Source of the DNA: an uncultured Massilia sp.
GTDB lineage: Bacteria > Pseudomonadota > Gammaproteobacteria > Burkholderiales > Burkholderiaceae
Direction: 5' to 3'
Assembly: GCA_946481275.1 (NCBI GenBank)
Contig: CAMLMV010000029.1
Location: 1 to 64,000 of the forward strand
Length of the DNA: 64,000 nucleotides
Below, piece by piece: positions 15,874 to 25,551 of this stretch. Within the stretch, counting starts at the first letter, position 1. Each line of letters opens with the position of its first letter. Position numbers and translations under genes: made by a program. Below the pieces are notes generated by a model, which was given only the letters and a program-made list of their open reading frames with translations, was not told where the DNA came from and ran no database searches.

Positions 15874-18800
15874 ATGGATACGAACTACGACGCTGCCGTC
15901 AATTCTTTCTATCTCGCGTATTACGGCCGTCCCGCCGATCCGGCCGGCCTGGCTTACTGGTCGCAAGCGCTCGCGCAAAACAATGGCGACTTCAGCGCCA
16001 TCATCGATGCATTCTCGACGTCGGCCGAAGCGACGGCCCGCTTCGGCGACGCCTCCCCCAGCGATCGCATCGCCGACGTCTACCAGCAATTGTTCAACCG
16101 CGAGCCGGACCCGGCCGGCCTCGAATACTGGACCAAGGCCATCGAATCCGGCAGCATCAGCATGGCGGACGCCGCCATCCAGATCATGAACGGCGCCCAG
16201 AGCACGGATGCGCAACTGTCGACCCTGCGCCAGGAAGCCGCCGCCCAGTTCACCGCCGAAGTGGCGGCCTCGGGCGTGGCCTACGACGGCGCCGCCGCCG
16301 TCGAAGCCGCGCGCGTCCTGATCGCAGCGATCACGCCCGAATCGAGCACGGCCGACATCCAGTCGCTCGTCACGGCCACCAAATCGCTCGTCCAGACGGC
16401 GCACGACAATCCGGAAGTCATCACCGCCCTCGCCAGCAACGGCAACCTGACGACGCTGCTCACCTCGGCCAGCGCCAAGGCCGACCCGGTTGCGATGGTG
16501 CAGGCACTGGCCAGCGTCGGCAAGGCCGCGGCCAGCGATCCCGCCGCGCTGACGACGCTGAAACAGGGCGGCGGCATGGCCGGCCTCGTCGAATCTCTCC
16601 CGGCCGGCGCCAGCCTGCAGGACGTGGCCCAGGCCGCGGACAAGGGCGGCATCACCGCCGTGACCGACATCGTCAAACCGTCCGCGCCCTCCGACACCAC
16701 GCCGCCGGCCGCGCCCAAAGTCGAGCTCGTCGCGGACACCGGCGCGAGCGCCACCGACCACATCACGAGCAACGGGCAAGTCAAGGTCAGCGGCATCGAG
16801 GCCGGCGCCACGTGGCAATACAGCACGGACGGCAAGACCTGGACGACGGGGCCAAGCGCCACCAACGGCACGGCCCTGCTGGACACCACCGCGAACGGCG
16901 CGCAAACGCTGCAGGTCCGCGCGATCGACGCGGCCGGCAATACCAGCACCGCCGCCACGCTCGAATTCACGCTCGCAAGGTCCTTCGCGCCGCGCCTGGC
17001 ATTCCAGGGGCCGGACGGCAAGGACCTCCCGGTGGACGCGCTGGTGACGAACACGGATTTTTATTGGGTCTCGCTGTACGGCGCGAAAGGCGCGGCGTCC
17101 ACCAGCTTCCAGATCTCGGACACCGGCGCGGACGGCACCTGGAAGCCGGCCCTGGACACCGATCCGCTGACCGACGGTACCCACTACATTCGCTACATCG
17201 TCACGGACATGGCCGGCAACACGGCCCCGTCGAATCCGCTGAAGCTCGTCATGAACCACGCGCTGACCAGCGCGCCGGCCGTGCAGCTCGCCCAGGACAC
17301 GGGCGCGAGCGCCACCGACCACATCACGAGCAACGGCCAGGTCAGGATCACCGGCCTGGATGCCACCGCCGTCTGGTCGTACAGCACCAACGACGGCCAG
17401 AGCTGGACCGCGGGCCCGGCCTTTGATCAGGCCGGCACGGCCCTGCTGGACCTCGGCGCAGGCCAGCACCACCTGCTGGTGCGCACGTTCGACGTGGTCG
17501 ACGGCGCCGAGACGTTCAGCATCAAGGCACTCGACTACACGGTCAACACCGTCTTCAATCCGACGCTCGCCTTCCGCGACGGCGCGAACGGCGCGGACCT
17601 GTCGACCACGAAGCTGCTGACGAACACGGACGACTACTGGGTTACCCTGCACGGCGGCAAGGACGCCGCCAAGGTCATCTTCCAGGTGTCCGACAGCGGC
17701 AACGACGGTACGTGGACCGAGGCCGATCCGGCCGCCGCGTTGTCCGACGGCGCCCACTTCATCCGCTACGTCGTCACCGACCTGGCCGGCAACACGGGCA
17801 CGACGAATGCGCTCGAAGTCGACATGGACAAGACCGCACCGGCCGCGCCCAAGGTCGAGCTCGTCGAAGACACCGGCGCGAGCGCCACCGACCACATCAC
17901 CAGCAAGGGGCAGATCAAGGTCAGCGGCATCGAGGCCGGCGCGAAATGGCAATACAGCACGGACGGCACGACCTGGACGACGGGTCCGGCCGCCGACCAG
18001 ACCGGCACCGCATTGCTGGACACTACCGCGAACGGCGCGCAAACGCTGCAGGTCCGCGCCATCGACGCGGCCGGCAACGCCAGTGCCGCCGCCACGCTCG
18101 AATTCACGCTCGCGACGACCTTTACCCCGCGCCTGGCATTCCAGGGGCCGGACGGCAAGGACCTCCCGGTGGACGCGCTGGTGACGAACACGGATTTTTA
18201 TTGGGTCTCGCTGTACGGCGCGAAAGGCGCGGCGTCCACCAGCTTCCAGATCTCGGACACCGGCGCGGACGGCACCTGGAAGCCGGCCCTGGACACCGAT
18301 CCGCTGACCGACGGTACCCACTACATTCGCTACATCGTCACGGACATGGCCGGCAACACGGCCCCGTCGAATCCGCTGAAGCTCGTCATGAACCACGCGC
18401 TGACCAGCGCGCCGGCCGTGCAGCTCGCCCAGGACACGGGCGCGAGCGCCACCGACCACATCACGAGCAACGGCCAGGTCAGGATCACCGGCCTGGATGC
18501 CACCGCCGTCTGGTCGTACAGCACCAACGACGGCCAGAGCTGGACCGCGGGCCCGGCCTTTGATCAGGCCGGCACGGCCCTGCTGGACCTCGGCGCAGGC
18601 CAGCACCACCTGCTGGTGCGCACGTTCGACGTGGTCGACGGCGCCGAGACGTTCAGCATCAAGGCACTCGACTACACGGTCAACACCGTCTTCAATCCGA
18701 CGCTCGCCTTCCGCGACGGCGCGAACGGCGCGGACCTGTCGACCACGAAGCTGCTGACGAACACGGACGACTACTGGGTTACCCTGCACGGCGGCAAGGA

Positions 18801-20316
18801 CGCCGCCAAGGTCATCTTCCAGGTGTCCGACAGCGGCAACGACGGTACGTGGACCGAGGCCGATCCGGCCGCCGCGTTGTCCGACGGCGCCCACTTCATC
18901 CGCTACGTCGTCACCGACCTGGCCGGCAACACGGGCACGACGAACGCGCTCGAAGTCGACATGGACAAGACCCCGCCCGCAGCGGCGAAGGTCGCCTTCG
19001 TGAACGACACGGGCGCGAGCGCCACCGACCATATCACGAGCAATGGCCAGATCCAGGTCAGCGGCATCGAGGCGGGCGCGACGTGGCAGTACACGGACGA
19101 CGGCACGAACTGGATCACTGGCGCCACGCCGGATGCCGACGGCCGCGCGACCGCGTGGCTGACGAACGGCCAGCACACGCTGCAGGTGCGCGTCGTCGAC
19201 GCGGCCGGCAACACGGCCGTCACGACGATGCCGTACACGCTGGAGGGCACCGCACCGGCCGTGGGCCTGGCATTCGACCACGTCGTGGGCGGTGCGCCGA
19301 CGACGTCGTCCCAGGCCGACCTCGTGTTCACCTACACCGGCACGGTCGATGCGGGCGCTTCGGTCATCGTCCAGTACGGGGCCGGCGGCTTCGTCGGCGC
19401 CAGCAATGCGACGATCGACACGGCCGCGAAGACGGTCACCTTGCATGACGTGAACCTGACCAGCTCCGATCCGTTCGTCATGATCGGCGTCACGTCCCTG
19501 GGCGGCCTCTCCACGTACTCGGCGCCCGTCAAGATCGACGGCCCGTACGTGGACTACTCGGCACTGGCGACGGACGCCGGTATCTCGCTGTCGAGCACCG
19601 AGGCCGGCCATGTCTACCTGGGCGCCGTGCAGATCGGCGAAGCGACCATCGGCAGCGTGACGCTGGGCGCGCAGGCCACCGCCGCGCAGGGTGTGCTGGG
19701 CGTGGGGCCGAGCGCGGCCATCCATACCGACAAGGACGGCACGTACTCCCTGGGCACGAGCGGTGCGGACACGCTGTCCGGCCAGTACGTGTGGGGCTTC
19801 GATGGCGACGATCACATCACCGCCGGCGCCGACGGCATCGTCTACGGCGGCAATGGCGCGGACACGATCGACGCCACGTCCGGCTCGACCACGTTCCGCT
19901 TCCGCGCCGCGCAGGAGTCGACCGTCGCGGCGGACAGCCTGCAGGCGCACGGTTTCGACACCATCACCTTCAACACGTCGGGCGGCGCCACTGGCCACAG
20001 CCAGGTGTTCGACGTCGGCGTCGTCCTCGACGGGATCTACAACACGTTCACCGGCACCGGCCCGCTCACGGGCAGCGAAACCGGCAACGAGTTGCTGGCC
20101 CTGCTGAACGGCGCGTCCCACTTCGCCGCCAAGGGCAAGGCCGAAGCCGCGATCATCGGCTTCGGCGACGCGCACGTGAACTACCTGGCGGTGGACACGA
20201 ACGGCGACGGCACGATCGGCGCCGCCGACTACGTCGTCAAGCTGGTCGGCACGATCGACGCCACGAACATGGTGTTCCTGGGCGGTACGGGCCTCATTAC
20301 GCTGCCGACGGCCTGA
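15874..20316 (+). CDS. Large secreted repeat protein: DUF4214 N-terminus, Ig-like repeats, RTX-like C-terminus
   Basis: The 1480-residue product starts with a DUF4214 domain (about residues 1-110, with FYLAYYGRPADPAGLAYW and YQQLFNREPDPAGLEYWTKA). A helical linker follows, then Ig-like bacterial repeats from about residue 280 to 1130, built on a 379-residue unit present twice plus a partial third. The C-terminus (about 1250-1480) holds RTX-like glycine-aspartate turns (GFDGDDHITAG, YGGNGADTID) and a hydrophobic end that fits type I secretion. No N-terminal signal peptide is seen. It is probably a surface or extracellular adhesin. AAGGA precedes the ATG and a terminator follows. Confidence 0.75.
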   Translation: MDTNYDAAVNSFYLAYYGRPADPAGLAYWSQALAQNNGDFSAIIDAFSTSAEATARFGDASPSDRIADVYQQLFNREPDPAGLEYWTKAIESGSISMADAAIQIMNGAQSTDAQLSTLRQEAAAQFTAEVAASGVAYDGAAAVEAARVLIAAITPESSTADIQSLVTATKSLVQTAHDNPEVITALASNGNLTTLLTSASAKADPVAMVQALASVGKAAASDPAALTTLKQGGGMAGLVESLPAGASLQDVAQAADKGGITAVTDIVKPSAPSDTTPPAAPKVELVADTGASATDHITSNGQVKVSGIEAGATWQYSTDGKTWTTGPSATNGTALLDTTANGAQTLQVRAIDAAGNTSTAATLEFTLARSFAPRLAFQGPDGKDLPVDALVTNTDFYWVSLYGAKGAASTSFQISDTGADGTWKPALDTDPLTDGTHYIRYIVTDMAGNTAPSNPLKLVMNHALTSAPAVQLAQDTGASATDHITSNGQVRITGLDATAVWSYSTNDGQSWTAGPAFDQAGTALLDLGAGQHHLLVRTFDVVDGAETFSIKALDYTVNTVFNPTLAFRDGANGADLSTTKLLTNTDDYWVTLHGGKDAAKVIFQVSDSGNDGTWTEADPAAALSDGAHFIRYVVTDLAGNTGTTNALEVDMDKTAPAAPKVELVEDTGASATDHITSKGQIKVSGIEAGAKWQYSTDGTTWTTGPAADQTGTALLDTTANGAQTLQVRAIDAAGNASAAATLEFTLATTFTPRLAFQGPDGKDLPVDALVTNTDFYWVSLYGAKGAASTSFQISDTGADGTWKPALDTDPLTDGTHYIRYIVTDMAGNTAPSNPLKLVMNHALTSAPAVQLAQDTGASATDHITSNGQVRITGLDATAVWSYSTNDGQSWTAGPAFDQAGTALLDLGAGQHHLLVRTFDVVDGAETFSIKALDYTVNTVFNPTLAFRDGANGADLSTTKLLTNTDDYWVTLHGGKDAAKVIFQVSDSGNDGTWTEADPAAALSDGAHFIRYVVTDLAGNTGTTNALEVDMDKTPPAAAKVAFVNDTGASATDHITSNGQIQVSGIEAGATWQYTDDGTNWITGATPDADGRATAWLTNGQHTLQVRVVDAAGNTAVTTMPYTLEGTAPAVGLAFDHVVGGAPTTSSQADLVFTYTGTVDAGASVIVQYGAGGFVGASNATIDTAAKTVTLHDVNLTSSDPFVMIGVTSLGGLSTYSAPVKIDGPYVDYSALATDAGISLSSTEAGHVYLGAVQIGEATIGSVTLGAQATAAQGVLGVGPSAAIHTDKDGTYSLGTSGADTLSGQYVWGFDGDDHITAGADGIVYGGNGADTIDATSGSTTFRFRAAQESTVAADSLQAHGFDTITFNTSGGATGHSQVFDVGVVLDGIYNTFTGTGPLTGSETGNELLALLNGASHFAAKGKAEAAIIGFGDAHVNYLAVDTNGDGTIGAADYVVKLVGTIDATNMVFLGGTGLITLPTA
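16991..17807 (+). repeat. Internal near-perfect DNA repeat, copy 1 (817 bp)
   Basis: This stretch of the repeat-protein gene is identical by eye, base for base, to 18128-18944 (offset 1137 bases, exactly 379 codons). The surrounding parts of the 1137-base unit are similar but have diverged. Confidence 0.9.
18128..18944 (+). repeat. Internal near-perfect DNA repeat, copy 2 (817 bp)
   Basis: This is the second copy of the unit at 16991-17807. The first mismatch after the block is a synonymous T to C change (17808 versus 18945). Identity at synonymous sites points to recent duplication or gene conversion. Confidence 0.9.
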
Positions 20317-20333
20317 CGCCGCGGTAAACGACA

Positions 20334-20368
20334 ACGGCCGGCGCCCTCGCGGACGCCGGCCGTTTTTA
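20334..20368 (+). terminator. Rho-independent terminator after the repeat-protein gene
   Basis: A perfect 10-bp stem (ACGGCCGGCG at 20334-20343 and CGCCGGCCGT at 20354-20363) with a 10-base loop is followed directly by TTTTATT. It lies 17 bases after the stop codon. The T-run exists only for the plus strand, so it does not serve the convergent mksB gene. Confidence 0.87.
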
Positions 20369-20386
20369 TTGGCCGCTGCGCGGCGC

Positions 20387-23215
20387 TCAGGCCGCCTGCA
20401 CCTCTTCCCCTTCGCGCCTTCTCTGCAGCACGAAGATCGGCTGCGCCCACTGCGTGTCCTTCTTCTTCTTGCTCGTGATGAGCGTGAGGTCGGACGGATC
20501 GTAGACGTCCGTGTTGTGCGTCAGCGGCGTCGTCATCAGGTATTGCGCATCGGTGTTCTTGAGGAACTCGCCGACCAGCTGGATGTTGCGGATATCCAGG
20601 TGGGCGAACGGTTCGTCGATGAACACGAAGCCGCCGGAACCTTCTTCCGATTTCAGCAGGCCGATCAGCAGCACGAGCGATTTCATGACCTGCTGGCCAC
20701 CGGACGCCTCGCCGTCGTTCATGCCGATCTGGCCCTTGCCGTCGAATTTGAAACGCACGTGCAGGCCGGCCTGCGCCAGCTGCACGTCGTCGTTCTCCAG
20801 CCGGACCGGGTCGACCGACACGTCGATGTTCGCCAATTCGCCCAGTTCGCGGATGTTCTTCGAATAGGTCTTGATCGTGTAGCGCAGGCGCTCGATGTAG
20901 GCGCCGCGCGCATTGTCCGTTGCCTCGATCGCGCGGTTGTTCTGGTAGCGGCGTTCCTCCGTCTCCACCTGGCGGCCGGAGAGCTGGTCGTTCAGGCGGG
21001 CGTACTGGTCGATGACGGTCGGGTCCTGCTCCCAGTCGCCGCGCGCGAGCGACGCGTCGAGGGAATTCATGCGCAGCTTGACCTGGTGCGCGTTCTGGTG
21101 CGTCGCGACCAATGCTGCACGCTGCTGCGCGCTGCGCCACGACTTCGGCACGTGGCGCCACGACCGGCGCAACGTGAGGAGTTCGCGCGCATGCTCGCTG
21201 CGCTGCTCGATCACGCGGCGGTTGTTCAGGCGCATGCCCGCTTCCGCTTCCGACAGCGCCATGCGGGCGTTCTGCCAGACGGTGTCGGCGCGCGTGCGCG
21301 TGACGGTCGCGTTCTTGATCAGCACCTGCAGCTCGCCCAGGCGCGCACCCACCTGCAGGCGCTCGGCCTTCAGCGGTTCCAGCGCACGCGTCGCTTCCTC
21401 GAATTCGGCCTGGCGCGCGGACAGTTCCTTCGCGGCGTCCACGCCGGCGATGCGCACGCGCAGCGCGGACACTTCCGCGGCCAGCTTGCTGATCGCGAGC
21501 GTCAAGGTGTCTTCCTGCGCTTCCAGGGACGGCAGCGACTTCTGGATGGCTTCCAGGCGCTGCGTCTTGCCGGCCGCGCCGAAGCGGTAGCGCGACGGCT
21601 CGACGAACAGCGAGCGGCCGCCGCGGCGTTCGCGGTGATAGGCGTCCGGCGTGATCCATTCGTCGGCGTCGCTCTTGAAACCGTCGTCGACGGAATCCAC
21701 GCGCTCGATGCGTTCCAGCTGGTCGATCAGCCAGGACGGCGCCTTCGAGCTGAAACGCACGACGGACAGCAGGGTATCGTCCTTGACGACCGGCGCGTCG
21801 ACGCAGTCCGGCACGATGAAGTGACGATAACGCTCCTTCTCCGCCAGCTTATAGGCGGCCGGCGCATCCTTCGCGCGCTCCAGCAGAACGACGGATGCAT
21901 AGCCACCGAGGACACCCTCGACGGCGCCCTGCCACTTCGGATCCGTCACTTCGACGATGTCCGACAGCATGGCATGCGGGATGCCCGCATCGCGCAGCGC
22001 GCGGCGCATCTGGCGCTGGGCTTCCGGCTCGGGCATCGTCGTCTTGCCCTGCAGCGCGCTGATCGTCGCCAGCTCGCCCGCGATCTTCGTGGCCAGCGCT
22101 TCGCGTTCGGCCTTCTTCTTCGCGAGCTCCGCTTCCTTCGCTTCCAGCTGCGTGGCCACTTCGGCGATGTCGGCACCGGCATCAAGCGCCAGCTTGTTCA
22201 GGCGTTCCTTCTGCTCGAGCAGGCTTTCCAGCGGCTTCAGTTTCGCGTTCACCTGCGTCAGGCGCGTCGCGAGTTCGTTCGCTTCCTGTTCGAGTTTCAC
22301 TTCCTGCTGCTGCGCTTCCGTCAGCGCGCGCTGCTGGGCGGCGAGCGCGTTGCGCTTTTCCGTGAGCAGGCTGTCGGCCTGCATCAGCGGCTTCTTCGCC
22401 TCGCGCAGCGCGCGGCTCACGTTCGCGGCCTTTTCGCGCGCTTCGTGGTATTCGAGGCTCGGCAGCACTTCCTCGACGAGGGCGCGGCGCTCCTTTTGCA
22501 GGTCTTCCCACTGGTGGTAGTTCGCCACGCGCAGGCGCAGGCCTTCGAGGTTGATGCGCGACGTCTCCAGCTCGGCCTCGAAGCGCTTCAGCTCCGACTC
22601 GGTGTCGCGCTGGTGGCGCTTCGCCTCGTCGTACGCGTCCAGCACTTCCTTGTCGCCGAACACCTGGAACACGAGGTCCAGCAGCTGGCGCGGCGCGTAT
22701 TCGCACAGCTTATCGGTCTCGCCCTGCTCCAGCGCGAGCACCTTCGACATCGCCGGCGACAGGCCGGCCGACGCGAGGCGCTTGCGGTAGTTCTCGACGC
22801 CGAGCCAGTCGGTCGCTTCCGTCACCTCCTCGATCTGGATGTTCCCCGGCCGCATGAGGTACTGGCGCTTCCAGTCGCCGCCGTTCTTCTGCACCTGGCA
22901 GAACAGCGTGACTTCGTCGTCGCTGAAAAAGCCGCTATGCCGGAACGGGCGGTTCGACAGCTGGCGGCCGGACGGCTTGTTGTCGACGACGGCGCGCAGC
23001 CAGGCGCTCTGCTGGCCCGAGTGACGCGCGTAATGCTTGTACGTGCGGCCCATCGAGCAATCTAGGCCGAACAGCGTGCGCAGGGCATCGAGCAGCGTCG
23101 TCTTGCCGGAACCGTTCTGGCCGGCGATGGTGATGATCTTGGCGTCGAGCGGGATGTTCTTGATGCGCTGCCAGTAGTCCCAGTGGACCAGCTCGAGGGA
23201 TTTAATGTGGAACAT
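20387..23215 (-). CDS. mksB: MksB-like SMC ATPase of a MukBEF/MksBEF-type condensin
   Basis: The 942-residue protein has an N-terminal ATPase half with Walker A GQNGSGKT (residues 32-39). Two long coiled-coil arms flank a central hinge-like domain (roughly 390-520). The C-terminal half has a GEASGGQQ signature from residue 835 and Walker B FVFIDEP at 863-869. This is the SMC/Rad50/MukB plan, shorter than MukB and close to MksB of Pseudomonas as I recall it. It should form DNA-loop-extruding dimers with the two proteins encoded just upstream. Nine bases separate it from mksE. No nuclease gene follows, so the anti-plasmid Wadjet form is unlikely. Confidence 0.78.
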   Translation of the reverse strand: MFHIKSLELVHWDYWQRIKNIPLDAKIITIAGQNGSGKTTLLDALRTLFGLDCSMGRTYKHYARHSGQQSAWLRAVVDNKPSGRQLSNRPFRHSGFFSDDEVTLFCQVQKNGGDWKRQYLMRPGNIQIEEVTEATDWLGVENYRKRLASAGLSPAMSKVLALEQGETDKLCEYAPRQLLDLVFQVFGDKEVLDAYDEAKRHQRDTESELKRFEAELETSRINLEGLRLRVANYHQWEDLQKERRALVEEVLPSLEYHEAREKAANVSRALREAKKPLMQADSLLTEKRNALAAQQRALTEAQQQEVKLEQEANELATRLTQVNAKLKPLESLLEQKERLNKLALDAGADIAEVATQLEAKEAELAKKKAEREALATKIAGELATISALQGKTTMPEPEAQRQMRRALRDAGIPHAMLSDIVEVTDPKWQGAVEGVLGGYASVVLLERAKDAPAAYKLAEKERYRHFIVPDCVDAPVVKDDTLLSVVRFSSKAPSWLIDQLERIERVDSVDDGFKSDADEWITPDAYHRERRGGRSLFVEPSRYRFGAAGKTQRLEAIQKSLPSLEAQEDTLTLAISKLAAEVSALRVRIAGVDAAKELSARQAEFEEATRALEPLKAERLQVGARLGELQVLIKNATVTRTRADTVWQNARMALSEAEAGMRLNNRRVIEQRSEHARELLTLRRSWRHVPKSWRSAQQRAALVATHQNAHQVKLRMNSLDASLARGDWEQDPTVIDQYARLNDQLSGRQVETEERRYQNNRAIEATDNARGAYIERLRYTIKTYSKNIRELGELANIDVSVDPVRLENDDVQLAQAGLHVRFKFDGKGQIGMNDGEASGGQQVMKSLVLLIGLLKSEEGSGGFVFIDEPFAHLDIRNIQLVGEFLKNTDAQYLMTTPLTHNTDVYDPSDLTLITSKKKKDTQWAQPIFVLQRRREGEEVQAA

Positions 23216-23224
23216 GCGTGTCTC

Positions 23225-23926
23225 TTAAGCTTGTGGCGTTTCGGTGTCGGCCGGCTCGTCGTTCGCGGCCTCGCTGACGTGGCGGCGCGGTGCGGCCGCC
23301 AGCGGTGCGCGCTTGAACACGTCGGCCAGCGCGCCGTTGATGATGCGTTCCTTCAGCACGTCGGTATCCATCAGCAGGTCCAGCAGCGGACCTTCCAGGA
23401 TCACGTCGCCGCGGCGCTCGATGAAGCCGAGCTTCGACAGGAGGCCGAGGTTCATGTCCATGCGGGTCTTCTTGCCCAGCTTCTCGCCGAAGTCCGCGAG
23501 CAGCGTCGTGTACGAGATGCCGATCGACGTGTCTTCCGCACGCGGGATCGGGTTGTCCTTGTCGAACATGTCGGACTGGTCGACGTCGATGGCCTGGTGC
23601 GTCTCCTGGCGCTGGCGCTTGGGCAGGATGATCTGCGCCCACAGCACGACGAGCAGCGCCACGCCGTCGCGCGTGAGGCCGAAATTATTGTTCTGCCAGA
23701 TGTCCTTGGCGCCGAATATCTTCGGTTCGACGTTGCGGTGCAGGGCCAGCGTGACGTGGTCGGCGTACACGTTGTCGAGGAGTTTCAGGCCGCATTCGAG
23801 CAGGCGCTTGTCGATCTCGGCGCGGAACTGGTCGTCGGACAGCGCGCGCTTGACCATCTTGTCGTCGCGGCGCAGGGTCTGGTGCGTGAGCAGTCGCGCG
23901 ATCAGGATTTGGGCGTCGTCATTCAT
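23225..23926 (-). CDS. mksE: MksE-like condensin accessory subunit
   Basis: The 233-residue protein sits between the kleisin-like and SMC genes, the position of MksE in Pseudomonas mksFEB operons. It is mostly helical with winged-helix-like segments (LIARLLTHQTLRRDDKMVKRALSDDQFRAEIDKRLLECGLKLL is cut here at LIARLLTHQTLRR, and LGLLSKLGFIERRGDVILEG). MukE/MksE proteins bind the kleisin and regulate the ATPase. The assignment depends mainly on position, size and secondary structure. Its ATG overlaps the mksF stop by eight bases (ATGAATGA), which implies translational coupling and fixed stoichiometry. Confidence 0.7.
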   Translation of the reverse strand: MNDDAQILIARLLTHQTLRRDDKMVKRALSDDQFRAEIDKRLLECGLKLLDNVYADHVTLALHRNVEPKIFGAKDIWQNNNFGLTRDGVALLVVLWAQIILPKRQRQETHQAIDVDQSDMFDKDNPIPRAEDTSIGISYTTLLADFGEKLGKKTRMDMNLGLLSKLGFIERRGDVILEGPLLDLLMDTDVLKERIINGALADVFKRAPLAAAPRRHVSEAANDEPADTETPQA

Positions 23927-25304
23927 CTTGCGTCTTGCTTTCCGGGGTGCTCGGTAGATCGAGATTCAGTGAGAGGGTCGCGCGCGAGATGGCCGCGATG
24001 TGCGGATCGTCCAGCGGGATCATTTCGTCGGCGGAGTCGAAGCGCACGGGCAGGCGCGCCAGTTCGGCGGTCGGACCCTGCAGGTTGGCTTCGGCCGGAT
24101 CGCCCAGCAGCGGCAGCAGCGAGGCGCGGTACGATGCGACGGCAAAGCTGGCCGGCAGCAGCGATTCCTGGATCGGCACGCTCTTCGGTGCGCCCTCCGC
24201 CATGACGGGGAAGTTGTCCAGGTTGGCGAAATCGGCGAGGCGGCGGATCCAGTCGTCCAGCTCCGCCTGCATCGCCGGGTTGTCGTTGATGGTCATCGGT
24301 GCGTCCTCGCCGTTCGGCAGGCCGCCCGGCGCCATGGGCGCGACGCGTTCCATCATGAGTTCCGTCTCGGCCACGTCGATCATCTCGGCCGGCGTCGTGA
24401 ACAGCGGGACGACCGGGCGGTCGATCGCGTCCTCGGCCAGGCTCGCGAGATCGTCGTGCGCCAGCAGCCAGCGCTTGATGTCCGTCGTCGACAGGCCGGA
24501 CTGGCCCAGGTGCACGCGCTGGCGCTCGATCTGGTTCAGCGCGCGCGAGAACATCCCCTGCATGTTCAGGAGCTGCGACTGGGCACGTCCGATCGCCTGC
24601 GCGGCGCGGTGCGTGGCGGAGTCGGCGCGCTCGTCGGACGTGATGGCGCGCAGGATCACGGAACCCTTCTCCACCCAGTCGCACGCCATGTGCCACTTCG
24701 CCTGCGACGCGCGCAGGCGGAATTCGGAACCGGACGCGATCGCATCGCGGAATTCCTCGTGCAGCTCGACGAGGCGGCCCAGCAGGTGCTTCAACTGGTC
24801 GACGGTGACGCCGCCGACGGCCTGCGCACCCGCCACCTGCGACAGCAGGAAGCCCATCTCGGCCTCGTCCTCTTCCGGCTTGCCGAGGGCGAGCAGGGTG
24901 TCGAGTGCGGCCAGCACGTTGCGCGCCAGCGGCGTGATGCGGTAGACGGCGGCCGGGTTGTCCCACGCGAGCAGGCCGTGCGTACGCAGGCGGCCCAGCA
25001 CCGTCTCCAGGCTTTCCGGGATCAGGTAGGCGAACTTCGTATTGATGTCGGCGCGCGAGAAGGCGGAGTCCGTCGTGTCGGACGCGAGTTCGCGCAGCAC
25101 GAGCAGGCGCACGACGACGCCGTCCTGCGAGCCGTGGAACAGCGCGGTGAACGCCTGCAGCATGGGCTGCGCACGCTTGAGGTGATATACCTGCTCGATC
25201 TCGTCCGGCGCCACTCCGTCCTGGAAGTGCGTCTGCAGCGGGTCGAGCTCGTCGAGCGCTGGGATTTGGGAGTCGGCGGCGGTTGCTGCCAGGTTGTCGA
25301 TCAT
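23919..25304 (-). CDS. mksF: MksF-like kleisin subunit of the condensin
   Basis: The 461-residue protein opens the three-gene operon. Its N-terminus looks like a winged helix (FHGSQDGVVVRLLVLRELA, then SLETVLGRLRTHGLLAWDNP), followed by long helical segments and a C-terminal region rich in short hydrophobic patches, as in MukF/MksF kleisins that bridge the SMC heads. The start was put at the ATG at 25304; the longer frame begins with a TTG and lacks conservation. The DUF3375-type JetA of Wadjet is an alternative of similar size, but no JetD nuclease gene is nearby. Confidence 0.7.
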   Translation of the reverse strand: MIDNLAATAADSQIPALDELDPLQTHFQDGVAPDEIEQVYHLKRAQPMLQAFTALFHGSQDGVVVRLLVLRELASDTTDSAFSRADINTKFAYLIPESLETVLGRLRTHGLLAWDNPAAVYRITPLARNVLAALDTLLALGKPEEDEAEMGFLLSQVAGAQAVGGVTVDQLKHLLGRLVELHEEFRDAIASGSEFRLRASQAKWHMACDWVEKGSVILRAITSDERADSATHRAAQAIGRAQSQLLNMQGMFSRALNQIERQRVHLGQSGLSTTDIKRWLLAHDDLASLAEDAIDRPVVPLFTTPAEMIDVAETELMMERVAPMAPGGLPNGEDAPMTINDNPAMQAELDDWIRRLADFANLDNFPVMAEGAPKSVPIQESLLPASFAVASYRASLLPLLGDPAEANLQGPTAELARLPVRFDSADEMIPLDDPHIAAISRATLSLNLDLPSTPESKTQDE

Positions 25305-25551
25305 CGTAAGGCTTACCAGTCTGCTGTCGCGCGCGGCCTTCTGGGCCACGGGCGCGGGGGCGTCAGTATAACAGTTAAGGCTTGGCAACTAATACGGAAC
25401 GCCCGCGTACGGTTCACAACTGGTGAATATGCAACGGAATCGAAGCGGCGCTTGACTTGCCAACATTGCAACATCAGGCGCGCGCCCCTCTGGGCCCGAC
25501 AGCGCGATAATGAACATTGTTATCTTTACATCATCAACAAGGAGGAATGCC

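Noticed and set aside
16712..18985. CRISPR array or mobile repeat
   Set aside because: The repeats are long, in frame (multiple of three) and encode similar protein modules; no short direct repeats with unique spacers exist.
15829..20334. 1501-codon open frame on the minus strand
   Set aside because: It mirrors the repeat-protein gene on the plus strand, which has a ribosome binding site, recognisable domains and a terminator; the antisense frame is a high-GC artefact.
20387..25304. Complete Wadjet (JetABCD) defence system
   Set aside because: No JetD-like nuclease is present in either direction and the proteins fit MksFEB better by size and order.
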